A DNA stretch of 64,000 nucleotides from a virus, in the IMG/VR virus record IMGVR_UViG_3300032322_002561, positions 124,001 to 188,000 of that record; one strand, 5' to 3'. The notes under the pieces are model-generated. The model saw nothing but the letters and a program-made list of their open reading frames with translations, had not been told where the DNA came from and did no database searches. Below are positions 7,900 to 17,882 of the stretch, piece by piece. Both the position numbers and the translations under genes were made by a program. The number at the start of each line of letters is the position of its first letter. The first letter of the stretch is position 1.

Positions 7900-9995
7900 A
7901 GTGTCATGCTACGTGGTTGTCCAAACACACGAATGGCTGCTTGTAATTGACGACGAAATGGTTCACCACTGCGATCATATTCAATCATGAGCCAGTTGCC
8001 CAGGCGATCTTGCACAAGTCCATATTCTTGTGCGGTACGGGCACTGTCCACTGTGAAGTAGTGCAGACGTCGAGCTCGTGGTTTACCGGGTTGTTGTTCA
8101 CGTACCAATGTAAGTTTGGCCACTGCCTGTTGCACGTCTTGTGGAAGTTTTTGCAAGGGTATTGGTACTTGTGTATATTGTCCAGTGGCAGAGTCGGTGT
8201 GAACCAGGATCATGGTACCATTGGGTTTTTTGGTAAATCTATAACCCAGGCGTTGCATGTCATTGCGTAGATCGGGTATTAGGCCTTGGGGATCACCGCG
8301 CACAATAAGCGTGATCATGTTAAGGGCTTTTTGTATGGCTAGATCTTGTCCAGGCAATTTGGGTTGTGGTTCCATGGCTCCGGGCAATGGAACGATTTCC
8401 TCTTGTAGCATACTATACAATGCACGGAACACTGATTCTTTTGTACCTGTTTTCATAACTCTTGGATCCCATGGTGGTGTTTGACTTCTGGTAGGAAACT
8501 TTAAAACTGTTGCGTCTGTTGGTTGTGGTGTAGCAGGTGTTGTGGATTGCGGTATGTTGACCACGTTGCTGCCACCACGCAGCGGTAGCTCGGATTGTGT
8601 TGGTTGCGGCGTTATTGGTTCTGCAAACAGGTCGCCTTGTTCGGGGTCGGCAGTTAGATCTTTTGCCAGTTTGTCTAATGCCGGGGATCGTGTTGGTTCG
8701 GCCTTGACCTTGGGAGTTGGTTTACGTGCTTTGCGACGTTGGACTGGTTTTTCTTTACCGGTAGCAACTGCTGGTGTAGTGTCTGGTTCTGCTGGTGTGG
8801 CAGGTTTCTTTTTTGGCGCAGCTTTGGATCTCACAGCTGGCTTTTCATCAGACTTTGGTTTGGGAGTAGGCAATGCAGGCTTCTTACCAGCGGCAATGTC
8901 TGCGGCTGTGTCTTTGGTGTCTGTGGGAGTCATACCTTGATCTTTGGCCCAGGTATCAAGTTCTTGGAAACGTCGTTCTTTGTCTTGTAGATCAGCCACC
9001 AATTCGGCCTGTTGTTGACGCAGTTGGCGTTCTTGTGCCAAGAGATCTCGTATGTCTTCGCGATCCTGTGCCTGCGTTTTGCGATAGTCAAAAATCAAGG
9101 CTTCAAGGTCGCTTTGTGCTTCAGGATTTTCAGCTCGTAGTTGGCGCATGATTCTCTGCGTTCTAGGATTGTCAAAATCTGTTTCTCTTTTTTCAAGCAC
9201 CGTGCTCTTGCCTAACTGCACAGTGCGGTCAGGAGGCAAAGGCTTTTGGGGAGTGCGTAAGCGGTGCATGACAATGGTTTGTTCAATGCGTTTGGCCACG
9301 GCTTGGGCTGTATCTGCATCTTCTTGTTTGACAGCTTCTTGAAACTTTTCCAACAAGGGCTTGATTTCGGGATATATGTCATCAAAGCTGGTGATTTTAT
9401 TGGTCAAGGCCTTGACCACTTGATTGGTATTGTATATTTTCAAACGATTCCGAATGGTGTAATATGCACCCAGCGTAAATGCTGTGCCGCCCAAGATTGC
9501 AACAGCCAAGGCATCTCGTAAGGCATTGTCAAGAAAAGGATCTACTGCTTCCAGTGTTCGGGTGGGTGGTTTTATACGATCTATTCTTGGTGCAATGTTG
9601 GCTGTGACATCAGTAGCCGCCGGTGCTGTGCCGTATTTGGCTTGTTTTTTCTTTTCTTTGCTGAGTTTTTGTTGTGCGATCAAAGGAGCTAGCCTGCGAT
9701 CAAGATCGGCCAACTGTGCTCGCAGTTGTGGTAGTTGGCTTGGCTTGTATGGTATACCATAGATTTTGCTGGCCTGTTTGATAGCATCCTCGTAGTCCAA
9801 TACTATGCCTTCACGACCAGCATCTCGCATGGCCATGGCAGCTGCTTTGTACAGCAGTTGATTGGCAGTGATTTCTGGACCTACTTTGACTTCTTCCACA
9901 GGCACACAGTTGGGCACCTGACGATCGCCTTTTTTCTTCATGCCAGCTTGGCGGTAACCCTTCCAGCAACGTTCAGATAAATCTTGAAACTTCAT
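7896..9995 (-). CDS. Modular virion-like protein with Pro/Ala/Lys-rich linker and one membrane segment
   Basis: 699 residues. It begins MKFQDLSERCWKGYRQAGMK, a phage module with CWKGY and PNCVP cysteines. One hydrophobic segment (AVAILGGTAFTLGAYY, near residue 175) follows. A coiled-coil-like Gln/Glu/Arg stretch lies near 300-350, then a long disordered linker of Pro, Ala and Lys (about 370-510), then a folded C-terminal domain. This resembles multi-module head or ejection proteins. The start overlaps the stop of the DUF5872-like gene (ATGA). No enzymatic motif seen. Confidence 0.6.
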   Translation of the reverse strand: MKFQDLSERCWKGYRQAGMKKKGDRQVPNCVPVEEVKVGPEITANQLLYKAAAMAMRDAGREGIVLDYEDAIKQASKIYGIPYKPSQLPQLRAQLADLDRRLAPLIAQQKLSKEKKKQAKYGTAPAATDVTANIAPRIDRIKPPTRTLEAVDPFLDNALRDALAVAILGGTAFTLGAYYTIRNRLKIYNTNQVVKALTNKITSFDDIYPEIKPLLEKFQEAVKQEDADTAQAVAKRIEQTIVMHRLRTPQKPLPPDRTVQLGKSTVLEKRETDFDNPRTQRIMRQLRAENPEAQSDLEALIFDYRKTQAQDREDIRDLLAQERQLRQQQAELVADLQDKERRFQELDTWAKDQGMTPTDTKDTAADIAAGKKPALPTPKPKSDEKPAVRSKAAPKKKPATPAEPDTTPAVATGKEKPVQRRKARKPTPKVKAEPTRSPALDKLAKDLTADPEQGDLFAEPITPQPTQSELPLRGGSNVVNIPQSTTPATPQPTDATVLKFPTRSQTPPWDPRVMKTGTKESVFRALYSMLQEEIVPLPGAMEPQPKLPGQDLAIQKALNMITLIVRGDPQGLIPDLRNDMQRLGYRFTKKPNGTMILVHTDSATGQYTQVPIPLQKLPQDVQQAVAKLTLVREQQPGKPRARRLHYFTVDSARTAQEYGLVQDRLGNWLMIEYDRSGEPFRRQLQAAIRVFGQPRSMTL

Positions 9996-10828
9996 TTTTT
10001 CTTGTTGCCCCAGTTGGCGGCACCTTTCTTACGACATTGCACAAGGGCACCCGATGCATAAGCTGACGGCCAGACCTTGTAACGACTTTTTACTTTTTGA
10101 TAGCAGGCGTCTTGTTTTTCATCAACTTGATCTCGGTTGACATGTTTTTCTAAACGATCAATAGCACCCTTCATGTCTTCGCGACCTTGCCGGGCTGCGG
10201 CCTGACGCTTTGCTTCTATTTCGTCGTGTTTGCGTTCGCGTTCAGCGGCAGCACGTCTAAATTTTTCCAGTGCAGTTTGACCTTTGCCTTCATCCATGTC
10301 ACGCTGACGACGCTTGCCAAAGTATCGTTGTATGGCAGGATCATCACGATCCACTGCTACCAGGCGCTCGGGACTGATATACCAGCCTTTACCGTCACGA
10401 TCTAGTATGCGAACTCTACGCTCGCTGGGATCACCACTCATGCGGAACACTTCCCCATATTCGCCATCCTGACTGTCACGCACATAATCACCGTCTCGCA
10501 AGCGGCTATCTTCGTCATCATACCAGTCATCGTCGTCTGTGTATTGTTCTTTTACTTTGGTGGCCACATTTTTAGCGGCTCCTCTACGTTCTGGATCGGG
10601 ATCTTCTCTGCGCTTCTTGGCCGCAGCTGACGCACGACCTTTTTTGCCCAGGGCATGTGCCTTGCTCTGTGGCAGGCATTTTGGTTTGCCTTCTGATTCT
10701 GATCCTCGGGCACAACTGCCACGGATTTTACCATCGGGGCCAAAACGCACCCATTTTTCCTTGAACCACTTGCGTAGGTTTTCTTCAACGGGGTCAACAG
10801 TGTTTTCAAATAAATCAGTCAAAATCAT
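9992..10828 (-). CDS. DUF5872-like modular phage protein
   Basis: 278 residues, strongly charged. The N-terminal part has KWFKEKWVRFGPDGK then GSCARG, followed by Lys/Arg-rich GKKGRASAAAKKRRE. An acidic middle follows and the C-terminus has YKVWPSAYASGALVQCRKKG, a DUF5872-type module found in many T4-like phages. The first residues MILTDLFENT resemble the N-terminus of T4 Alt, which is a capsid-targeting leader. A late-type box (AATAAATA, 10847-10854) with an 18-base leader precedes it. Probably an internal or head-associated DNA-binding protein (inference). Confidence 0.65.
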   Translation of the reverse strand: MILTDLFENTVDPVEENLRKWFKEKWVRFGPDGKIRGSCARGSESEGKPKCLPQSKAHALGKKGRASAAAKKRREDPDPERRGAAKNVATKVKEQYTDDDDWYDDEDSRLRDGDYVRDSQDGEYGEVFRMSGDPSERRVRILDRDGKGWYISPERLVAVDRDDPAIQRYFGKRRQRDMDEGKGQTALEKFRRAAAERERKHDEIEAKRQAAARQGREDMKGAIDRLEKHVNRDQVDEKQDACYQKVKSRYKVWPSAYASGALVQCRKKGAANWGNKKK

Positions 10829-10846
10829 GGTTTTGTTCTCTCTGAA

Positions 10847-10854
10847 TATTTATT
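10847..10854 (-). promoter_or_regulatory. T4-late-type box AATAAATA
   Basis: Minus-strand AATAAATA 18 bases before the ATG at 10828; the leader contains AGAGAGAA as a weak RBS. Confidence 0.4.
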
Positions 10855-10859
10855 GCGTT

Positions 10860-11447
10860 TTAACGCCCAGTCCACTGTGCAATCATGCTGGCATCACCCG
10901 AATATATGCTGCGACCCGGTCTCAAGGCCTTTATGCTGCGGCGTCCCGACTGTATGGGGAAAGTGTATGTGATCGTGTTGCGAGTTTCATGCACTATTTC
11001 GTCACCGGGCTGGGGGTTGTAATCCTGTTGAGACTGTTTGGCGATTCCGCTCACTTCCACACCAGGTATGCGGTTTAACTTTAACCACATGGCCTGCCCA
11101 TGCTTGGTTTGTGTTTTGCCGGCTCTCAGCGTTAATTTTAATATGCTGAGTGCTATGCCATACAGGGCCAAGCCCAGACCCTGTCCACGATAGTCAGGAT
11201 CAGTAGCCACAGTTTCCACACGATAACTGTCTAGCATATCTCCTGTGGGTAGCACATCTAATTCAGCTACCAAACTGTTTTGATCAAAGATCATGATTTG
11301 TTTGAGATCGCCCTCGTGTTGTACGGCATAACTGTAGCCACTGCCGCCGGGCAAAGGTCGGGCACCACGAGGGGTCTGCATGGGTGCAAGAGTATCCTTG
11401 TCGCCAAAGTCACCCTGTGGTATACGAGCTATTTCCATGATTTTCAT
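10860..11447 (-). CDS. GNAT-family acetyltransferase
   Basis: 195 residues. VATDPDYRGQGLGLALYG (about residues 80-97) is the GNAT motif A acetyl-CoA pyrophosphate loop (RGQGLG). It is flanked by the expected strands. It likely transfers an acetyl group to an unknown amine. The N-terminus MKIMEIA fits the short leader seen on neighbouring modular proteins. The ATG overlaps the stop of the DUF6492-like gene upstream. Confidence 0.75.
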   Translation of the reverse strand: MKIMEIARIPQGDFGDKDTLAPMQTPRGARPLPGGSGYSYAVQHEGDLKQIMIFDQNSLVAELDVLPTGDMLDSYRVETVATDPDYRGQGLGLALYGIALSILKLTLRAGKTQTKHGQAMWLKLNRIPGVEVSGIAKQSQQDYNPQPGDEIVHETRNTITYTFPIQSGRRSIKALRPGRSIYSGDASMIAQWTGR

Positions 11448-12328
11448 GCTGGTTCCTGAACAGCCATAGACTGTAAACTCTGGCTGGCAATATTTACGTC
11501 AAATCCTTTGTTGACAAACCACTGTATCAATGTCAGACGTTGGTCATGGGATAAACTCTGCACCACATCTCTATGCACTGCCGATATCAAGTTTGTGGGC
11601 ACACTGTACCACTTGTCCAACATATTGTGCTCGATGTCTGCTTGGGTGATGTAGTATGTATCTGCCAACGACAAGTCTGATTTGGCTGTGATTTCAGCGG
11701 CAGTAATACAGTTATAAAAGTTGTGCGCAATCAAACTGTAAAAAATAAATTCAGATTCCCAATAATCAAACGGTTTTGATACTTCGTTGAAAAGATAGTC
11801 TATATCAAAACTCACACAGTGTTGAGCAATTACAGTGTTCATTACAAACGGAGTCAGGACTTCGTATGTGTGTGATGTAGAATTGAGACCAAGGATCTTG
11901 GCTACACTATCTAGCCAGGTTTGTCTGGGTCCAGTGGCACACACATCAGTTATGATGGGTCTGCCATTCAAGCAAGGCCAGTTTGACAATGATTGCTGAC
12001 GCCAGAAAAAATTCTTGCTGTCCAAGACCATGTAACGTTCATTTGAGATCAACTGTGATGCCATGAGTTTTAACAACTGTTGTCTACGATAACCGTGCCG
12101 ATCGGGTCGATGATAGTGTGTTTCTGGTAACAAAGTTGGAGACAGTTTTAATGTGTGTCGATGATAGAATGGAGTTAATTTTTCTCTCCAAATTTCTAAA
12201 TCACTTTGGTCCTGAACAATGATCCAGTGCGTGATAGGATTTGTAACAAAAAGATCAATACTGTGAGCTTGAAACAACAGTTGATTCAAGTCACTCAACT
12301 GTGATACAGTTACAACATCCTGAATCAT
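11444..12328 (-). CDS. DUF6492-like putative glycosyltransferase
   Basis: 294 residues. GYRRQQLLKLMASQL then YMVLDSKNFFWR repeats the core layout of the proteins at 1949 and 5213. Overlaps with both neighbours (ATGA) put it in the operon that contains GNAT and the giant fusion protein. Substrate unknown. Confidence 0.6.
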   Translation of the reverse strand: MIQDVVTVSQLSDLNQLLFQAHSIDLFVTNPITHWIIVQDQSDLEIWREKLTPFYHRHTLKLSPTLLPETHYHRPDRHGYRRQQLLKLMASQLISNERYMVLDSKNFFWRQQSLSNWPCLNGRPIITDVCATGPRQTWLDSVAKILGLNSTSHTYEVLTPFVMNTVIAQHCVSFDIDYLFNEVSKPFDYWESEFIFYSLIAHNFYNCITAAEITAKSDLSLADTYYITQADIEHNMLDKWYSVPTNLISAVHRDVVQSLSHDQRLTLIQWFVNKGFDVNIASQSLQSMAVQEPA

Positions 12329-12504
12329 GATTTGACTTCTCTCACGTTGCTGACTATACTGTCAACGCCATATTGTGCTCTAAGCAGGCGTTTGGCCAAT
12401 TCATAATTGCGAGCAACCACCTGTGTGTCAATCAAGGTGGCACTGTTTTTAAGTTTGACTCTTGCATGAAAAGTCTTGAGATTTTCCAATTCTTTGACTT
12501 TCAT
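12325..12504 (-). CDS. Small conserved phage protein, 59 residues
   Basis: I start it at the ATG at 12504, which overlaps the stop of the giant gene as ATGA and gives MKVKELENLKTFHARVK; an in-frame ATG at 12540 would add 12 residues lying wholly inside the upstream gene. The rest (VVARNYELAKRLLRAQYG) suggests a small alpha/beta fold. Function unknown. Confidence 0.65.
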   Translation of the reverse strand: MKVKELENLKTFHARVKLKNSATLIDTQVVARNYELAKRLLRAQYGVDSIVSNVREVKS

Positions 12505-15500
12505 TTCTTTTTGGATCTTCCTGACTTCATGTTGGCACACCAGTGATACATTTTGGCTTTCTCACCACTGGCATTTTTAGCTCGTTGACGTAGGCTTGTA
12601 ACTGAGCCATTGCAACTGGCCCCCGCACGTTTTACACGTCCAGGACGGCTCTTGCCTTTGACCTTGCCATCTGCAAAGTTTTCATTGACGTCATCACCTA
12701 GCTTGCGAGCCATTTGAATCTGCTGGGTCATGTTTTCTATGTCATGCTGATCAATGGCTTGCCCAATAGCGCTGCGAGATTTCAGCGAACGTACCACTGG
12801 CTCCACGGGTTCCACACGGTCCATGGATTTTTTCTTGATGACGGGTCTTGGTGGCACAGCACCTGCACCTGATACAGGATCTATGGCCTCGGCTACAATT
12901 CGGGTTCTAAGGAGTCCTGGTGGCATGCCCTCTTGTTCTTGTTGAGCTATCCAGGCACGCACTTCGTCAGCTGTGGCGTTACGCATGAAATGTATCACAC
13001 GGTCAGGATCATCATCCAGAACCAACTCGTAGTTCTGTCGCCGTGGCTCAAAGTTCTGTGCCACATCTGTGTTGACATCCTGCACACCCAGTCTGCGTTG
13101 TACGTCCACACTATCTCTTTGATCATCGGCGGCCTGCTGACCTTTTCTGTAGCCATAGTCAGCAGTGTCGTTGGGCAAGTCTTTCATCTTGAGCCACCGA
13201 TCAAACACACGACTGGCTTCCTGATCACTGTTGGCATGGAATCGGTCAACTACTCGCAAGTCTACAGTGCGTTGATCCACAATTTCATAGTTGTATTGAG
13301 TTGCTGTTGCGGGTTTCTTGACAATACGTTTGGCCACTTGTGCTCTGGGGCTGACTTTGGGCTCTGGCGTCTCATCAGGCCTGCGATATATGTTCCAGTC
13401 CAAGGACCGTTCTCCATATTCGTATTGGACCCGTTGCGTGGCTTTGTCAATGTCAGAAGCACGCATGGTCAGGAGCATTTTGCCCGTTGCATCAAACACA
13501 TCAAACCAGGGCTGTTTGATGCGCACATCAAGCTCATTAATGTCCCGACCGTATTGTCTCAAGAAAAGATCATAGGCTGAGTCATAGTCTTTAGCATACA
13601 GTGTGCCAACGATTCCGTCAGGGCTGTCTTTGTTGTCTCTGCGATAGACTTCGTATTCGTCTTTGCCTGTGCCAGGCAACTCTTTCTGTAGCACAGTATC
13701 AGCCCATTGTTTCTTTAACTGTTCTTTGTTGATGGTACCTGCTGAAAACTCCGAGAACAAGCGAAGTTGGTCCGCATATTGTTCGTTGTCTTGGGTAACC
13801 AACTTGTATAGTTTCTTGGCATACTCCTGGCGTTCGGCACTGGGATCACCGGCTATGGCCATGGCTCGGGCAAAACGCAACATGGTATTTTCTAATATGC
13901 CGATTTCTTCATCGCCTTTGGCCAACCAGTCGCCTCCGGGGCTACGGAATTCCACATAGCCATCTTGTAAATGTGCTGACGTATACTTGCTGGTGCCCAC
14001 ACCTTTTTGCAGTTCTCGGTAGGCCAACTCAGTGAGTCCATGACGCAACAATTCTACCACACCGGCTGGATCACTGCGTCCACCTTTGATGTTTTGTTTT
14101 AACTTGTCCAAGGCCGACGCACAATAGGTGTTAGCTGTACGACCAAACTGCTGTTGCACATACTTGTCGCCCATGAACAGGATCAACTTTACATAGTCTA
14201 TACCGACACTATCGTTGGCGTCTTCAGATTTGATCCGAGGCAAGCTCACGCCCATGTGCAGGCCTGTGGAACTATTGGTATAGGCGTTGCCACCGTTGGG
14301 ATCATTGGCCCAGTCTACCACTGCCTTTAATTTTTCTATGGCCATCAGCAAGGGCATGGGTGGGCTGACTATTTCAAGACCCATTTCTTCACTCTTGTCA
14401 TCGGGATCCAGGCTGCCATCGGGTTCTATGATCCAGGTGCCTTCTCTGCGTGCGGCACTGTGATAATTGGTGCTGACTTTGACAGGCATGTCCACTGCAT
14501 CTTGCAAGCTACTACCAATGTCGTCCCAATCACGGCTACCATTGTTGCTCTGGGCATCCATGTTCCACACAGGCCAGTCCAAGTTGTATTCGTTGGCAAT
14601 GTCACTCATCCAACGCAGTCCGACATCTGAAAAGAAGCTGTCACTGTCAGGACTATAGCTGTCACGGAAATCGTCCAGGGCCTGATCATAATAGCCGTCT
14701 TGTTTACGTATGCTGGTTTCTACTTCTTCGTCTAGGATGGCGTCGGCATCATCCACGGCTTCCATGTAAGTCCTGTAGTCAGGATTCTGTTCAGCAAAAG
14801 CTTCTTGTTCAGCTGAGGTCGTAAATTTGGGTGCGTCTGAACCCAGTCTAAATATCTTTTCGGCTTGATCGTCAGTGAGTTCCATGCCATCTGTTAGCAC
14901 GGCCAGTATACGCTCGCCCATGGGCACTTCGTCGAGATGCTGTTCACGCACTAGGTCTTCGGCTTCGTTGCCAAAATCTTCACGCACCCGCTCATCGTAC
15001 CAGTTCATGTAGGTTTCGTCTAAGTCGTTTTCCAGTCTGCTGACTCCGCGATCACTGAGTCCAAACCCATATTCATCGTTACTGAAAAACTCTATAACCT
15101 GCTGTATGCTGTAGGCACGCTCGTCGTAGTCGTAGTCGGGCTCAGGATCCATCTCATCACTTTCACCCTGTGTGTCACGGAATATGAGTTCAGCTTCAAA
15201 ACCAGCACGTATGCCCTTGGCTGCATCCGACGTGGCAAACTTTTCCAAGGCCGTGGGACTCATTTTGACTTCGTCAAGATCATCTTCATCTAGTTGTTTA
15301 CCTTGTGCTCGCGCTATGGCATCTTGCCCGGCAACAAAATCTTTTGCCGCAATGCCTTGGCCGGCTGACTGGCGTTGTTTGAGTCCTGGCAATAGTGGCA
15401 AGCCTTTTTTCTCGTGCGACTTCAGTTGTGCTTGCAATCGTTGTTGTAGAGCTGGTGTATCATAGAACAGGGCATCCACAGCATCTAGGATATAGACCCA

Positions 15501-17867
15501 GGGTGCGGCACTGTCGCTTTGTATGCTACGAGTGTCACCGGTCTGTAGATCCTGGATGTCCATGCTGTCTATGGCCAGTGGTCCAGCTACACCAGATCTG
15601 ATCATGTCTACTGGGCGCACCACAAAGTTGGCTGACTCACGACTGCGACGGTTTGTTAGCCGTACTTCATAGGTGGTGGGATTAATTTCGTCTACCAGTT
15701 CAGCACGCCATCCGTGTTGTGTTTCAGACTCGCCTTGTGCTGACTCGTCTACATGCCCATTCATGCCAAACTGATTGGCTGGAGCACGTTGATTGCGTGG
15801 GTCAATGTATTCATAGGGGTCGTCTTTGAACTGTGCCAGCTCTTGAGCCAGGCGTTCTTCCAGGGTGCTTTCGCGCAGGTTCACAGTTTTCATCAACAAG
15901 CCAGGTCGTCCTTGGCTGTCAGTTTTGAGTGCCATTTTGTTGGCTTGTCGACCAACTTCACCAGGCCGTATGTCTTGAGTCAAGGCCATGCTGTAGCGTG
16001 GATCTTTAGCCTGCTTTTTTGTGGGAATATATCCACTGGCATTCTCAGCCATTTTCCGTCTCATCTGTTGTGCCAGCTCATAATTTTGTAAAAATTCTAG
16101 TTCATTACGAGTCATTGGTTTATTGGCTACTTTTTTTGCTCTCAAAAATCGATAGTAGTCGTCTTTGTCTTTTTGACTTTGGTTGACGGCTATTTTTAGT
16201 TCTTCGTTTTGTTGGAACTGTTTGTCAAATTCTGCTTTTTTACGATAATATTCTTTTTTGTAGGCTTCAAAGTCAGCGGCCGCCTGTTCGGCACTTTGTG
16301 GTGGCACACGCGGTGCTGGTGGCAAAGTGCCCTGACGTTTTTGCATGCGATACAGCCAACTTTGATTTTGTGCATTGGCATCACCGCCCAGGGCGCGACT
16401 GTAGTTTATGATCTCTTGACGGAGATCTTCCTGAGCACCAGTCCAACCCATGCGTTTGAGTGTCTGTGCTGTGCGTGCCGCATCTACTGCACCACCAAGA
16501 GCTTGTCCTATTGTGCGATCTTGTGCTTGTGCACCACCGGCAGCCAGTGCAGCGGTCAAGGCACCGGCAGCCAACTTGCTTTTGATACCTTCGTCAACAC
16601 TTTCTTTTTCAAAGTATTCAGGGTAGGCATCGGTAAAGTCACGCATGATGATGCCGGCCACAGCATGTGCTTCGTTTTCCCAGTCACTGCCGGTTTCCCC
16701 GGCATCTGCAGGCAAGGGTTCAATTTCATGCTGGCGGCAGTGTGCCAGTTCATGTGCCGTGGTGCGCATGATGTCCAAGATATGTCGATTGGGCAGGCTC
16801 ACGTGCAAGGTATGTGTTTCAGGGTCAAATCTACCAAAGCTGGTGTTGCCTTCACTCCAGGCAGCATCAGAATGCAATTCTATCACAGGCAGTTTTTCAA
16901 TGCCCAGACGCTTGGCCACATAACGAACAAACCGTGATATGATTTTTTTGGTCAGTGGTGTTTCACTGAGAAACATTCTAGTTGATGGGCTGACCCCGTC
17001 CGGAGTAGAAGCTTCACGTATGTCCTGGCTCTCGCCACCACCGTCCCCTCCACCACCTTCTGAGCCGGCAGCATGATCTTGCCCAGCATAGCCAAAACCT
17101 GGATACCAGTAACCACCAAATGCACCGTAGCGAAACTTTTTCTTTTTGGCTTTCTTTCGGCGTTCGTTTAAGCTGAGTTCGCGATCCTTGAGTTCGTTGC
17201 GACGATCAAACAGGCGTTGGATATAGCTCTGACTGCGCAACATCTTGTAGGCCAAGTTTTCTGGACCAAATTCTCCGTTGGTTTCCAGTCCGGCCTTGCG
17301 CATCTGTTTGACTTTTTCTATGGTGGCTGTGACCTGTTCAAGGCTGTCACTCTCAATGGCCTGTTCAACTCTAGCACCAATGTCTTCGTACTTGTGTTGC
17401 ACGCTCATGTCGTCAATCTTGGCACGACGTCTTTTTGGCACTGAGATCCAGTCATCATTGAGCACGCTGTAGATGCCCTGACTCACGTGTGGTTGATCGG
17501 CATCTTGCACATACAGTTCCACATCATAGCCACCTATGCGAATGTCATGTTCATCGTTGTATTGATATTTTTTGGCATCAAACAGCTCGCGATAGACTTC
17601 GTCTTCGGGAACCTGCACCACTAGATGTAGATCAATGTCACTGTGTGGAGCATAACTGTAGGCGGCATTGCTGCCGCTGAGCGTGATGTCTTGGATTTGC
17701 AGATCGCTTACGCCAAGAAATTCTTGGAAATCTGCCGCAATTGCCAACAGTTTTTCACGCACTTCAGGAAGCAGTTTTTCGTCACTGCCAAAAATCCGTG
17801 GATTTAAGTTGTCGTGAAACTTTACAGCATCAGCAAGATTATAGGTCTGCAGCTCATGGATGTTCAT
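12501..17867 (-). CDS. Giant multidomain protein: nucleotidyltransferase, zinc metallopeptidase-like and amidoligase-like domains
   Basis: 1788 residues. Order: a Pol-beta-type nucleotidyltransferase (GSNAAY at 65-70, SDIDLH at 76-81 with the paired aspartates); a Lys-rich hinge and FGGYWYPGFGYAG; Gly-rich linker; a zincin-like domain with HELAH (372-376) and downstream ENEAHA as possible third ligand; long helical and linker parts containing ASGYIPTKKQAKDPR, a module known from T4-like phages; an amidoligase-like region (GFEAEL 889-894, EPDGSL near 1150, EIVSPP 1165-1170, GLHMGVSL 1202-1209); and a basic Cys-bearing tail (GRVKRAGASC, YHWCANMK). It begins MNIHELQ. Such fusions occur in phage head regions; packaging and cleavage are inferred. 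Enzymatic activity of each domain is unproven. Confidence 0.7.
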   Translation of the reverse strand: MNIHELQTYNLADAVKFHDNLNPRIFGSDEKLLPEVREKLLAIAADFQEFLGVSDLQIQDITLSGSNAAYSYAPHSDIDLHLVVQVPEDEVYRELFDAKKYQYNDEHDIRIGGYDVELYVQDADQPHVSQGIYSVLNDDWISVPKRRRAKIDDMSVQHKYEDIGARVEQAIESDSLEQVTATIEKVKQMRKAGLETNGEFGPENLAYKMLRSQSYIQRLFDRRNELKDRELSLNERRKKAKKKKFRYGAFGGYWYPGFGYAGQDHAAGSEGGGGDGGGESQDIREASTPDGVSPSTRMFLSETPLTKKIISRFVRYVAKRLGIEKLPVIELHSDAAWSEGNTSFGRFDPETHTLHVSLPNRHILDIMRTTAHELAHCRQHEIEPLPADAGETGSDWENEAHAVAGIIMRDFTDAYPEYFEKESVDEGIKSKLAAGALTAALAAGGAQAQDRTIGQALGGAVDAARTAQTLKRMGWTGAQEDLRQEIINYSRALGGDANAQNQSWLYRMQKRQGTLPPAPRVPPQSAEQAAADFEAYKKEYYRKKAEFDKQFQQNEELKIAVNQSQKDKDDYYRFLRAKKVANKPMTRNELEFLQNYELAQQMRRKMAENASGYIPTKKQAKDPRYSMALTQDIRPGEVGRQANKMALKTDSQGRPGLLMKTVNLRESTLEERLAQELAQFKDDPYEYIDPRNQRAPANQFGMNGHVDESAQGESETQHGWRAELVDEINPTTYEVRLTNRRSRESANFVVRPVDMIRSGVAGPLAIDSMDIQDLQTGDTRSIQSDSAAPWVYILDAVDALFYDTPALQQRLQAQLKSHEKKGLPLLPGLKQRQSAGQGIAAKDFVAGQDAIARAQGKQLDEDDLDEVKMSPTALEKFATSDAAKGIRAGFEAELIFRDTQGESDEMDPEPDYDYDERAYSIQQVIEFFSNDEYGFGLSDRGVSRLENDLDETYMNWYDERVREDFGNEAEDLVREQHLDEVPMGERILAVLTDGMELTDDQAEKIFRLGSDAPKFTTSAEQEAFAEQNPDYRTYMEAVDDADAILDEEVETSIRKQDGYYDQALDDFRDSYSPDSDSFFSDVGLRWMSDIANEYNLDWPVWNMDAQSNNGSRDWDDIGSSLQDAVDMPVKVSTNYHSAARREGTWIIEPDGSLDPDDKSEEMGLEIVSPPMPLLMAIEKLKAVVDWANDPNGGNAYTNSSTGLHMGVSLPRIKSEDANDSVGIDYVKLILFMGDKYVQQQFGRTANTYCASALDKLKQNIKGGRSDPAGVVELLRHGLTELAYRELQKGVGTSKYTSAHLQDGYVEFRSPGGDWLAKGDEEIGILENTMLRFARAMAIAGDPSAERQEYAKKLYKLVTQDNEQYADQLRLFSEFSAGTINKEQLKKQWADTVLQKELPGTGKDEYEVYRRDNKDSPDGIVGTLYAKDYDSAYDLFLRQYGRDINELDVRIKQPWFDVFDATGKMLLTMRASDIDKATQRVQYEYGERSLDWNIYRRPDETPEPKVSPRAQVAKRIVKKPATATQYNYEIVDQRTVDLRVVDRFHANSDQEASRVFDRWLKMKDLPNDTADYGYRKGQQAADDQRDSVDVQRRLGVQDVNTDVAQNFEPRRQNYELVLDDDPDRVIHFMRNATADEVRAWIAQQEQEGMPPGLLRTRIVAEAIDPVSGAGAVPPRPVIKKKSMDRVEPVEPVVRSLKSRSAIGQAIDQHDIENMTQQIQMARKLGDDVNENFADGKVKGKSRPGRVKRAGASCNGSVTSLRQRAKNASGEKAKMYHWCANMKSGRSKKK

Positions 17868-17873
17868 AAGCTG

Positions 17874-17881
17874 TATTTACC
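17874..17881 (-). promoter_or_regulatory. Late-type box GGTAAATA
   Basis: Minus-strand GGTAAATA six bases before the ATG at 17867 of the giant protein gene. Confidence 0.45.
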
Positions 17882-17882
17882 G

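Noticed and set aside
12933-13580. 215-codon plus-strand frame antisense to the giant gene
   Set aside because: Shadow of the 1788-residue coding sequence with no promoter or RBS.
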